The notes under the pieces were generated by a model. That model made no database searches. It saw only the letters and a program-made list of their open reading frames with translations, and had not been told where the DNA came from. A program made the position numbers and the translations under genes. From JAVBTT01 sp031556035 (GTDB lineage: Bacteria > Bacillota > Clostridia > Oscillospirales > UBA929): 64,000 bases of DNA. This document shows, one piece after another, positions 7,315 through 15,700 of the stretch. The DNA is taken from the NCBI GenBank assembly GCA_031556035.1, contig JAVBTT010000014.1:1-64000 (forward strand), written 5' to 3'. Position 1 is the first letter of the stretch. Each line of letters opens with the position of its first letter.

Positions 7315-7715
7315 TTCATTCGTCCAGTCAGTGTTGGCTCATGCTTTGCCGCTATACCCCGCTCACGTGTCCTGTGAGGGCTTGTTGCGCAAGCAGGGGG
7401 GAACCAACACCCCTTGGTATCAGAAGTGCCTCTGCGCTACTCAGCGGGCTTCATACGGGGTGCACAACCGCCAAAACTCACATGAGTACTTGCTTTGTCG
7501 AAAACGTTCATACGGACTACTTGGCCAGCGTGATAAGCGCCAAGCAACCCACTGCATTGGGGCCGACACCAGGAACAGAAAAGTTAGTAATCATCCCCCA
7601 CCATTGATTTGATCATTTTTATAGACTATACCCTATTCAAACGACCGACTTGCCCATAAAATATGTTTGACATGAGTCTAACTCTATAATTATAAATAAT
7701 TATTTTACTTAGTAA
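7315..7715. other. Noncoding stretch with nested hairpins, possible res, oriT or structured RNA region
   Basis: About 400 bases with no credible gene; two overlapping frames (7331-7612 and 7341-7607) lack SDs and family resemblance. The first part is highly structured. GTGTTGG (7331-7337) pairs with CCAACAC (7404-7410) around CTCAC-7 nt-GTGAG (7362-7378) and GCTTG-TTGCG-CAAGC (7380-7394). Further on, CTTGGC (7520-7525) pairs with GCCAAG (7539-7544). It lies directly ahead of a resolvase gene, so a recombination site is plausible. An origin of transfer or a small RNA are alternatives. Confidence 0.4.
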
Positions 7716-7744
7716 TTGACTTCATACAAACAACATGCTAAGCT
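7716..7744 (+). promoter_or_regulatory. Possible promoter of the resolvase gene
   Basis: TTGACT (7716-7721), 17 bases, TAAGCT (7739-7744), 30 bases ahead of the resolvase start. The -10 is weak. Confidence 0.4.
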
Positions 7745-7773
7745 TGTTCCATCAAATGAAAGGGACATAGAGC

Positions 7774-8352
7774 ATGAGCAAACGTATAGCGTATATCCGA
7801 GTCAGTACAGTCGATCAGAACGAAGCCCGGCAAGTTGAGGCCATGAAGCCATTCGCCATTGATAAGACCTTCATCGACAAGGCCAGCGCAAAGGATACCA
7901 ACAGACCCCAGCTAAAGGCTCTTCTGGAGTTCATGCGTGAAGGCGATACCGTCTATGTATTGGACTTTTCCCGCCTTGCAAGGAGCACCAAGGACTTGTT
8001 GGAGATCGTTAGTCAGATGCAGCGTGCCGCAGTAAAGCTGATCAGCTTGAAAGAGAATCTGGATACCGGGACGCCAACAGGCAAGCTTATGCTAACCATG
8101 ATCGGCGCTATCTACGAGTTTGAGCGGGACAACCTTTTAGAGCGCCAGCGTGAGGGCATTGCCATTGCAAAGCGTGAGGGCAAGTATAAAGGCCGCAAGG
8201 CAATCGGATACCCGGCGAACTGGAATGAGGTCTATCCCAAATGGAAACAGCGTGAGATGACAGCCCGTAAGGCTATGGAACTGTTAGGGTTGAAGCCGAA
8301 TACGTTTTATAAGCTTGTGGGGGAGTATACTAAAACAAGACTCAAACCATGA
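7774..8352 (+). CDS. Small serine recombinase (resolvase/invertase type)
   Basis: 192-residue site-specific recombinase. The catalytic domain starts at RIAYIRVSTVDQNEARQ (nucleophile Ser about residue 12), followed by YVLDFSRLARSTKDLLEIV with the conserved SRLAR, and LTMIGAIYEFERDNLLERQREG, the E-helix leading to the dimer interface. The C-terminal helix-turn-helix (TARKAMELLGLKPNTFYKLV) binds DNA. Length equals that of Tn3-type resolvases and Hin/Gin invertases. It sits between the toxin-antitoxin module and the restriction-modification genes, suggesting the block arrived as a plasmid or transposon-like unit. The target site is not known; the structured region upstream is a candidate. Confidence 0.9.
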   Translation: MSKRIAYIRVSTVDQNEARQVEAMKPFAIDKTFIDKASAKDTNRPQLKALLEFMREGDTVYVLDFSRLARSTKDLLEIVSQMQRAAVKLISLKENLDTGTPTGKLMLTMIGAIYEFERDNLLERQREGIAIAKREGKYKGRKAIGYPANWNEVYPKWKQREMTARKAMELLGLKPNTFYKLVGEYTKTRLKP

Positions 8353-8454
8353 TCTTTTCCGTAATTCATGTGCAACTATAATGATAATGAATTATGGCAT
8401 TTCTCAACAAGTTGTGTTATTATTGTATTCGTGAAGGGAGAGGGAGATGTTTTG

Positions 8455-9408
8455 TTGACATCGGTAGAAATATGCGCTGGTGCAGGTGGACAAGCACTCG
8501 GACTGGAACAGGCCGGGTTCCACCATTTGGCGCTTGTAGAGATTGAAGAACCCTATTGTAATACTTTGATTCAAAATCGTCCTAAATGGAATGTACTAAA
8601 TATGGACGTACGCAGTTTTTGTGGCAAGGATTTCAAAGACGTTGATCTGCTGTCTGGTGGCGTTCCATGTCCACCATTTTCTGTCGCTGGAAAGCAAATG
8701 GGTTCAGATGATGAGAGAGATTTATTTCCTGAGGCAATCCGTCTTGTAAGTGAAATGAGACCAAAAGCTGTTATGCTTGAAAATGTACGTGGAATACTTG
8801 ACACGGTATTTGATGAGTATCGCTCGCAAATAAAGAAAAATATTAGTGCGTTGGGGTACCACGTTGAGTGGCGATTGCTTAATGCATCTGACTTTGGTGT
8901 ATCACAATTGCGTCCGAGAGTGGTTTTTATAGCCATTCGCAATGATTTGTCAAGCATATTTTCTTTCCCCGATGATTTTGTTGAAGCTCCCACTGTTGGA
9001 GAGAAACTATTTGATTTGATATCTGCCAACGGATGGCAGCTATCATCTGCATGGAAGATTGGAGCGAACGATATTGCACCAACCATTGTTGGCGGCTCGA
9101 AAAAACATGGTGGGCCGGATTTAGGGCCATCCAGAGCGAAGCGTGCATGGGCAGCTATGGGTGTGGACGGTTCAGGGATTGCATCAGAACCACCAGCGCC
9201 AGATTTCGTTGGCATGCCAAAGCTAACTAACCGTATGGTAGCAAGACTTCAAGGGTTTCCTGATACATGGGAGTTTTGGGGGAGCAAAACGAATGTATAC
9301 AGACAGATAGGGAATGCCTTCCCACCTCCTGTTGCCCAATCAGTTGGAGCAAGCATAAAAGCGTGCCTAATGCAATCAACGACACCTTTGAAAGTGGTGG
9401 GTAGGTAA
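8455..9408 (+). CDS. DNA cytosine-5 methyltransferase, partner of the NgoMIV-like endonuclease
   Basis: Transfers a methyl group from SAM to C5 of cytosine. The family motifs appear in order: I (VEICAGAGGQALGLEQAGF), IV with catalytic Cys (GGVPCPPFSVAGK), VI (MLENVRG), VIII (SQLRPRVVFIA), a target-recognition region, IX (RMVARLQGFP) and X (YRQIGNAFPPPVA). About 317 residues. TTG 8455 (or TTG 8452) is the likely start: GGGAG lies 5-8 bases upstream and motif I follows at once; longer in-frame extensions lack an SD. The gene ends two bases before the endonuclease gene. By analogy with the NgoMIV system it should protect GCCGGC sites, which occur in this chromosome (for example at 14932 and 25055). 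Confidence 0.92.
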   Translation: MTSVEICAGAGGQALGLEQAGFHHLALVEIEEPYCNTLIQNRPKWNVLNMDVRSFCGKDFKDVDLLSGGVPCPPFSVAGKQMGSDDERDLFPEAIRLVSEMRPKAVMLENVRGILDTVFDEYRSQIKKNISALGYHVEWRLLNASDFGVSQLRPRVVFIAIRNDLSSIFSFPDDFVEAPTVGEKLFDLISANGWQLSSAWKIGANDIAPTIVGGSKKHGGPDLGPSRAKRAWAAMGVDGSGIASEPPAPDFVGMPKLTNRMVARLQGFPDTWEFWGSKTNVYRQIGNAFPPPVAQSVGASIKACLMQSTTPLKVVGR

Positions 9409-9410
9409 TT

Positions 9411-10265
9411 ATGGATGTACATATGTCAAGTATTCGCAAGCGCTATCATGAAAAACTATTAGGCTCAATACTTTCTATAGATAAAAATGGCGTACCTAGC
9501 AACGCTGACAAAAGTAGTCCGTTATCCGTAAACATCGCCTCTGGAATCACTGATACGATGAAATCGAGTGTTAAGGAAAAAGCGGTCGCACAAACAAGCG
9601 GGAAGAAATTCGAAGTCATAAACATGGAGTTTTTGACCGAATCTTTCCCCATGTTGCAGCATATCCGTCAGGGAAAATGGAAAATTACCAGATTAGGTAA
9701 CAGAAACAGGATAGGAATATCTGATTTCGAACAATATGCTCATTTGCAGAGCCTCAATGATCTTTCAAAACAAAACAGTATCTTAGCAGCAGCCTTAGGG
9801 AATGATTATACCGTCACTCCCGATGTGATTGTTTTCCGTGAGTTGTTGACTGACGAAGAAATAAATGAGACGGAATTGCTTGTTGACAGTTCGATCTGCC
9901 TCGGTGCATCAATTAGACTTAAAAACGGGGGAAAACCCTTGTTACATGCAAGCGTCTCCTCGAAATGGACAATAAGGTCGGACAGAAGTCAGAATAGCAG
10001 GACCGAAGCTCTTAATTTGATTCGAAACAGAAAGGGTCATTTGCCACATATTGTTGTCGTGACGGGTGAACCTCTGCCAAGTAGAATTGCCTCTATTGCA
10101 CTTGGAACTGGGGATATTGATTGTGTTTATCACTTTGCACTTTACGAATTGATATCGGCGGTGAATGCAGTCGGAGGAGAGGATTCCAAAGAAATGCTGA
10201 ATATCATGCTGGAAGGGAAAAGACTAAAAGATATCTCTGACCTACCGCTTGATCTTTGTGTTTAG
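9411..10265 (+). CDS. NgoMIV-like type II restriction endonuclease
   Basis: 284-residue protein closely resembling R.NgoMIV along its length. Shared blocks include VSNADGS/VPSNADKS-like N-terminus, QTSGKKFE, LQHIRQGKW, AAALGNDYTVTPD, the catalytic LLHASVSSKWTIRSDR, RNRKGHLPHIVVVT and the tail GKRLKDISDLPLDL. In the NgoMIV fold the Asp of TPD and the Lys of S-x-K coordinate magnesium and cut DNA; both are present. NgoMIV cuts GCCGGC as a tetramer, so this enzyme probably recognises the same or a related sequence. It follows its methyltransferase by two bases, so protection is made first. Low GC compared with flanking chromosome indicates transfer. Confidence 0.88.
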   Translation: MDVHMSSIRKRYHEKLLGSILSIDKNGVPSNADKSSPLSVNIASGITDTMKSSVKEKAVAQTSGKKFEVINMEFLTESFPMLQHIRQGKWKITRLGNRNRIGISDFEQYAHLQSLNDLSKQNSILAAALGNDYTVTPDVIVFRELLTDEEINETELLVDSSICLGASIRLKNGGKPLLHASVSSKWTIRSDRSQNSRTEALNLIRNRKGHLPHIVVVTGEPLPSRIASIALGTGDIDCVYHFALYELISAVNAVGGEDSKEMLNIMLEGKRLKDISDLPLDLCV

Positions 10266-10491
10266 TCTCAAACATCTGTATGGTCAATGCTTGTCAAACA
10301 TTCTAAAGGAGTTTCATACGGACAGTGGTAGAATCTTGGTAGAAAAACGTTAGGAATCAGCCTTGAATAGCACTGATTTTCACAAGTGAATATCGGTGAT
10401 CAGAACGTGATGCGTTCTAGTGATTGCAAGTGATTAGAGGCGCATGCAGATAGATTGGAATGGGCGGGAATTAGCAGGGTAAGAATTGTTC
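10266..10491. other. Spacer after the restriction gene, nothing recognised
   Basis: About 225 bases with no coding frame and no strong terminator. Composition moves from AT-rich to GC-rich across it, marking the right edge of the AT-rich island. Confidence 0.4.
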
Positions 10492-10647
10492 GACTCCCCT
10501 CGTTGAGTTGCACTCCCTCCGCCGTCTGCACTCCCTCCGCCGTCTGCGGACGGCACCTCCCTCAAAGAGGGAGGCAAGGAGACAGAGGGAGGCGGGGGAT
10601 TGTCCTCCTCGCTGAGGGGGATGTCACCGCAGGTGACAGGGGGAGTC
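10492..10647. repeat. Mosaic palindromic (MITE/REP-like) element abutting the hsdS remnant
   Basis: Ends are inverted repeats: GACTCCCC (10492-10499) and GGGGAGTC (10640-10647). Inside are a duplicated CTCCCTCCGCCGTCTGC-type unit and several hairpins: GCCGTC-TGCG-GACGGC, CCTCCCTC-AAA-GAGGGAGG and TGTCACC-GCA-GGTGACA. This pattern is a dispersed, noncoding palindromic element of a kind I recognise from gut Clostridia. Its right end supplies the stop codon of the leftward hsdS fragment. Confidence 0.65.
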
Positions 10648-11140
10648 AAAACATCTCCCCGTTAAAGCACTTTTGCATCAGCGATTTATAGTTCAGCTCA
10701 AGCTTTTCAAGGCTGCGCCCCAGCCGGGCTTTTTGCGCCTCGACGCGCTCGACAAAGGCGGCGAACTGGGTTTGGAGGGATATTGGGGGTGCCATTATTG
10801 GTATCGAACGTACTGCATCTTTAGTGATTGTTTTAGTGACGGCACCTCTTACATGCTGAGCGATTTCATTTTCGCAATACTTCGAGGTCAGCAGATAAAA
10901 CATATATATTGAATTGATACTATCATAGTATCTAAACATAAAAGCATTTCTTCCTAATGAAGCGGGTGTATTCAAAGTAGGCATGAGGTATACTTTCCCT
11001 GCACTACCTATTTTGTTCATTATTATTTCACCGCCAAATATCTTTGATTTTCCTAAGATTTCGTAAGCCTCTTTACTGATGTATTTTACGTCATGACTAA
11101 AATCTTGGTTTTCCAAATCAGTAGTCCTTATCATCAACGC
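10646..11140 (-). pseudogene. hsdS: Type I restriction specificity subunit (HsdS), C-terminal fragment
   Basis: About 165 codons of the second half of an HsdS protein. MIRTTDLENQDFSHDVKYI and GEIIMNKIGSAGKVYLMP belong to a target-recognition domain; IPIMAPPISLQTQFAAFVERVEAQKARLGRSLEKLELNYKSLMQKCFNGEMF is the conserved helical end of HsdS. The first recognition domain and its start are missing: homology stops at 11140, exactly where an IS66 terminal sequence begins. No hsdM or hsdR is in the window. The fragment cannot define a working type I system. Confidence 0.8.
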
Positions 11141-12045
11141 GTAATGTATCCGTCAAATACCCCCCACCTTGCACTTTTCCTGAACAGCCGGAGACCAAGG
11201 GAGCAGCTCCCCGATCTGTCCGGTCGTGCAGTTGGGCATGGTCTCAAACAGGAGCTTGAGATACGCAAACGGCTTGAGGCCGTTCTCCTTGGCGGTTTCA
11301 ATGATGCTGTAAATCACCGAGCTTGCTCTCGCGCCTTTCTGTGTATTGGAAAACAGCCAGTTCTTGCGGCCAATCACAAACGGCTTAATGCTTCGCTCAG
11401 CGCGGTTGTTCGAGAGCTCCAGCCGCCCGTCGAGGAAGAGATTCTTCAGGTAAGGCCACTGGCCGACCAGATAGTTCGCCGCCGTTTTCAGAGCGCATTT
11501 CGGCTGGTTGTCAAATGTTTTTGCCCACGCAAAAAACTCCTCCGCAATCGGAAGACTGTGTTCAAGACGTTTTGTTCGGATTTCTTCCGGCGGTAACCCC
11601 GAAAGCTCTCTCTCCAGCTCAAACAGCCGGTTGCAATAGCCCAGTCCGCGCTCGGCGGATGATCCCGCCCGCTGCTCGGCAGGCAGGATTTTCAGCGCTT
11701 CGTCAAACTTCCGCCGCACATGCGCCCAGCACCCGACGACCGTCACATCCGGCAGGATGTGATAGCCCTGATACCCGTCGGTATGGAGATAACCCTTCCA
11801 ACCAGCCAGGAATCTCTTCCACATATTTCTCGACCATGATGTGCGCAACAGACGATGGCGAGGCCAGACTTCCCTTGATGACCGGCTCAGGCGCTTGGGC
11901 CTTGACAACAGGTGTGTGGTCGTTGTTCTTCTCGCAGCTCCGGCAAGCGCAGACGATACTGGAACGAAAGATGAAGCCCGATGTTGCTGTGGCTTGGACT
12001 TGGCTTTTTCCACTCGTTCCTCGATCAACAATATTATTATCCTGA
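11141..12045 (-). mobile_element. IS66-family insertion sequence remnant
   Basis: One end is preserved: GTAATGTATCCGTCAAATAC at 11141 resembles an IS66 terminal inverted repeat and abuts the interrupted hsdS. The rest contains the 3' part of the transposase gene tnpC. The other end, together with tnpA and tnpB, is absent; the sequence breaks off near 12045 in a block of short repeats. The element is a deletion derivative and not autonomous. Confidence 0.7.
11153..12031 (-). pseudogene. tnpC: IS66 transposase TnpC, truncated with internal deletion
   Basis: The C-terminal part is intact in frame: GYLHTDGYQGYHILPDVTVVGCWAHVRRKFDE, then SNNRAERSIKPFVIGRKNW with the catalytic Glu of the DDE triad, ending LLPWSPAVQEKCKVGGI. 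Upstream, in another frame, lie SSIVCACRSCEKNNDHTP and VIKGSLASPSSVAHIMVEKYV, the zinc-finger and following region. At about 11820 these two segments are joined directly, so roughly 100 codons containing the middle of the catalytic domain (with its first Asp) are lost and the frame changes. The enzyme is dead. Confidence 0.8.
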
Positions 12046-12084
12046 TTAATATCAGAATTTAGCCCTGATTGCAGGGTTGCTCTG

Positions 12085-12145
12085 TATTAATCGGAATAAT
12101 CTGTTTATCGGGATAATCGATATTATTCCGACATCGGGATAACTC
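12085..12145. repeat. Three 17-base imperfect repeats at the IS66/ABC junction
   Basis: On the minus strand GATTATTCCGATTAATA (12085-12101) and GATTATCCCGATAAACA (12102-12118) are adjacent, and GAGTTATCCCGATGTCG follows at 12129-12145. CGGAATAAT (12092-12100) and ATTATTCCG (12122-12130) also form an inverted repeat. Multiple short repeats at an end are typical of some insertion-sequence termini (IS21-like), so this may be the end of a second, lost element. That identification is inference. Confidence 0.5.
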
Positions 12146-12559
12146 GGATATGAATATGTCCTCCGGACCATGGTGCGCCAGCTCCGATATGTCCTGCGCG
12201 TCGCCGATTATGCGGGACATGATAGTGCCGGTCTTCGTCCGGTCGAAGTACTTAAACGGAAGACGCTGCAAATGCTCAAAGGCGTCCTTGCGGATGTCGA
12301 CCTGAATGCGCACCCCCATTACGTGCCCGTAATACTGTATAAAATAGTTCAGGCAGGCCTTCAGAACATAGATCAGGGCCAATACAACGGCGGACTGGAG
12401 CATCATTCGCAAATTATGATCCGGCACATAGCTGTTTATGATCTCCCTCGTAAGCATCGGATAGAACAGATTACAGCCTGCGACAAGAGTTGCGGCAAGC
12501 ATGTCGGCTATAAACAGCTTCATATGGGGCGCGTAATATTTTGCGAGCTTTCTTATCAA
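12125..12559 (-). pseudogene. ABC exporter (MsbA/LmrA type) N-terminal fragment
   Basis: The reading frame from TTG 12559 (SD GGGAGG, eight bases upstream) encodes an ABC exporter start, IRKLAKYYAPHMKLFIADML, two to three membrane helices, and the coupling region DIRKDAFEHLQRLPFKYFDRTKTGTIMSRI, reaching HHGPEDIFIS. At that point (about 12146) homology stops and the frame enters the 17-base repeats, continuing as meaningless codons to about 12059. The remaining transmembrane helices and the whole ATPase domain are gone. It is a decayed transporter gene cut by the mobile-element cluster. Confidence 0.8.
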
Positions 12560-12711
12560 GTCGGCAGCCTCCCGGAGAAAAATCTCTGTCTTATTGCCCC
12601 CGTGAACGGCAGTATAAACACACCCCAAAATTATATCAAAATTCCCCGGGTATAGCAATGCGCATCCAAGGCAAGAATAAGTTGACAAAACATTGCTGAG
12701 GATGACGCACA

Positions 12712-15700
12712 ATGAAAGACATGGGAATGACTATTGACACGGATATACTTGAAAAATGGGCGGAAAATCAGGCCAGAAGCGCGGATGTCAACGGCTGGGC
12801 TTCTGTCTCCTCGGTTTCCGCCCAGGTTTCGGCAAATATTCACAGGATAGAGTTGTTCGCCTCCCGAGTCGGGCTGTGGGCTGAGAAAAACCGCTTTCTG
12901 CCACAGGAGTTTGAATGGCTGCTCGACAACAGGTATCTAATTCTCAGGGAGGCGGCGGAGACCACTCGCCTTTTGAAGCGCAAGGGCAGACTGCCCGCGG
13001 ATAAGGACGGGGTGGCGCTGTACACTCTGGCCAGGGCGCTGGTGCGCTCGGGGCGGGGAGAGGTGACGCAGGAGCGAATAGAAAAGTTTTTAAGGGGGGC
13101 GCAAAAAAACCGCGCACTCCTTGAAAAGGAGCTATGGCTGCTTGTTCCAATGCTGAGAGCTGCGCTTACACAGATGGCGGCCTGGATTTGCGGAGAGATG
13201 GAGGCTGTGTTGAACGGCTACCGCAGGGCTCCTGAACGTGACCCGTTCGCGGCTGAGCTGGCAATATACCGCGCCAGGGAGAGCGGTTCCTCCGCCCCTG
13301 AGGGAGCGGAGGAGCTTTCCAAGGGGGCGCAGGCGGTTCATTCTCGCTTGTCAACCCTTATTGGGGCAATGGTCACATCGTTGAGAATGCTGTCGGTTAC
13401 CGATTTGAGCAGGGTGCTGCGTGAGGCGAGCGCGGTCGAAAGTATGCTGCGAAAGGATCCTGCGGGAATATACCCGAAAATGGACGAGGCCTCGCGGGGA
13501 CGATACCGCCAGAGGCTTTCCCGGCTCGCGAAAAAAGCCGGTTTACCGGAGGACGAGGCGGCGGAGCGCATACTTGCGCTATGCAAAAAGGCCTCGGGGG
13601 AGCGCGAACGCCATGTGGGCGCATACCTGTACGACATGCCGATGGGGAAAAAGCCCCTCAATGCAGCCGGGGCAGCTTATTTCATGGGCATGGCTCTGAT
13701 AACCGCGCTGCTGTCGGCGGCGGGCTCTAATCTGTCCGGAGTGTGGTGGATAGGGCTGCTTCTCATGCTGCCCGCCTCGGATATGGCGAAAAACATCTGT
13801 GACTGGGCGGCCGCTAAGCTTGTGCGGCCACGGCCGATACCCAGGCTTGAACTGAAGGGCGGAATTCCGGACGAGGGAAGGACGCTTTGCGTTATTTCGA
13901 CTTTGCTCACCGACTTGAAATCAGTGGCGGAGCTTTCAAAAAAACTTGAGTATTTTAGCCTTTCCAACCGTGATTCCGGTAAAAACCTCAGATTCGGGAT
14001 ACTGGGGGATCTCCCGGACGCGTCCATGAAAAGGCTGTCTGGGGATAAGCGCATAATAGACGAGGCGCAAAAGCAGATTTTTGAGCTGAACCGCAAGTAC
14101 GGCGGGGGGTTCTATCTGTTTCTACGTGAGCGCGAACTGAATCTGCGCGATGGGCGATATATGGGCTGGGAGCGAAAGCGCGGCGCCATTATGGAGCTTG
14201 TCCGCCTGCTCCGACAGCTTCCCACCGGACTGCATATCGCCACAGGGGACTCGGCGGCCCTGCGCGGCGTCAAATACATCATAACATTGGACAGCGACAC
14301 TCAGCTTGTGCCCGGCGCGGCGCGGAAGCTTGCCGGAGGTATGCTGCATCCGTTGTGCAGACCCAAGATAGATGAGCGCAGGAATGTGGTGGTCGAGGGA
14401 TACGGTATTATACTGCCGCGTATGTCGGTTGAGCTTGAGGCTGCGGGCAAAAGCCTGTTTTCCCGCGTTTATGCCGGACAGGGAGGACTTGATCCATACG
14501 GCGGCATGGCGGGAGACGTCTATCACGACCTTTTTGACCAGGGGAGCTTTGTGGGCAAGGGTATTTTGGATGTCGACGCGGCTTTAAAGGTTCTGGACGG
14601 GCGTTTCCCGGAAAACAGGGTGTTGTCCCATGACCTGCTGGAGGGCTCGTACCTGAGGGCCGGGCTGATGGGGGATATCGAGCTCACGGACGGCTATCCA
14701 TGCAAGGTGACAAACTGGTTTGACCGTCTGCACCGGTGGACGCGGGGTGACTGGCAGATCGCGTCGTGGATACTGTGGAGGGTTCCCTGCGGCTCCGGCA
14801 GGGAGCGCAACCCAATCAGCGCTTTGTCACGCTGGAAGATATTCGATAATATACGCAGAAGCGTGTCCGGAGCGGCGCTATTAACGCTTTTGACGCTCGG
14901 GTTGCTTTCCGGCGGGAACTGGGCGCTGGCCGCCGGCTTTGCGGCGTTGTGCGCGCTGTCAAATCTTATGCTGTCCGCCGCAGAGATGGCCTTCCGTGGT
15001 AAGGGCGGGCGCGGAGTCCGGTGCCACAGCACAATTATCACCGGCTTCAGGGCTGTGCTGCTGCAAACGGTCTTTCAGTTGCTGTTCCTTCCTTACAACG
15101 CCTTCGTAAGTATTGGCGCCGCGCTTACGGCTCTGTTTCGACTTATATTCAGCCGCAAAAAACTGCTTGAGTGGGTTACGGCGGCTCAGAGCGAAAAATT
15201 TACACAGAGCGCCATAACATTGTGCCGCAAAATGTTCCCCTGTATAGCCTGGGGCGTGCTGACAGCCTGCTTTGCGCCCGGCTTGCCCGGATGGCTTGCC
15301 GGCGTCGCGTGGGCCCTGTCCCCGATTGCCGCGGCCTCGATAAGCAGGGTGGAAAATCGCGAAGAGCCCATGCCGGACGCGGACAGGGCTTTCCTGTTGC
15401 GCCAGGCTGCGCTGATGTGGCAGTATTTTGAGGATTTGCTGACGCCAGAGGACAATTATCTGCCGCCGGACAACTGGCAGGAGCAGCCCGCCGCCGGGAC
15501 GGCGCACCGCACATCTCCAACTAATATTGGGCTGGCGCTTATGTGCGCGCTGTCCGCCGCGGACCTTGAGCTCTGCTCCCGCGACCGGGCCCTCCATCTG
15601 ATTGACCGCGTTCTCGATACCATAGAGCGCCTGCCCAAATGGCACGGGCATATATACAACTGGTACGATACGCGGACGCTAGAGCCGCTCAGGCCGAACT

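Noticed and set aside
7331..7410. tRNA-like fold (7-bp acceptor-like stem, 5-bp stem with 7-nt loop)
   Set aside because: The D-arm is missing, the third arm has a five-base loop without a TTCRA sequence, the anticodon-like arm starts at the wrong position, and no CCA-type end follows.
7331..7612. Small protein frames between the toxin and resolvase genes
   Set aside because: Two overlapping frames, no SD, composition unlike neighbours and strong hairpins across them.
10503..10560. CRISPR-like direct repeats
   Set aside because: Only two adjacent copies of a 17-18-base unit without spacers, part of a palindromic mosaic; no cas genes in the window.
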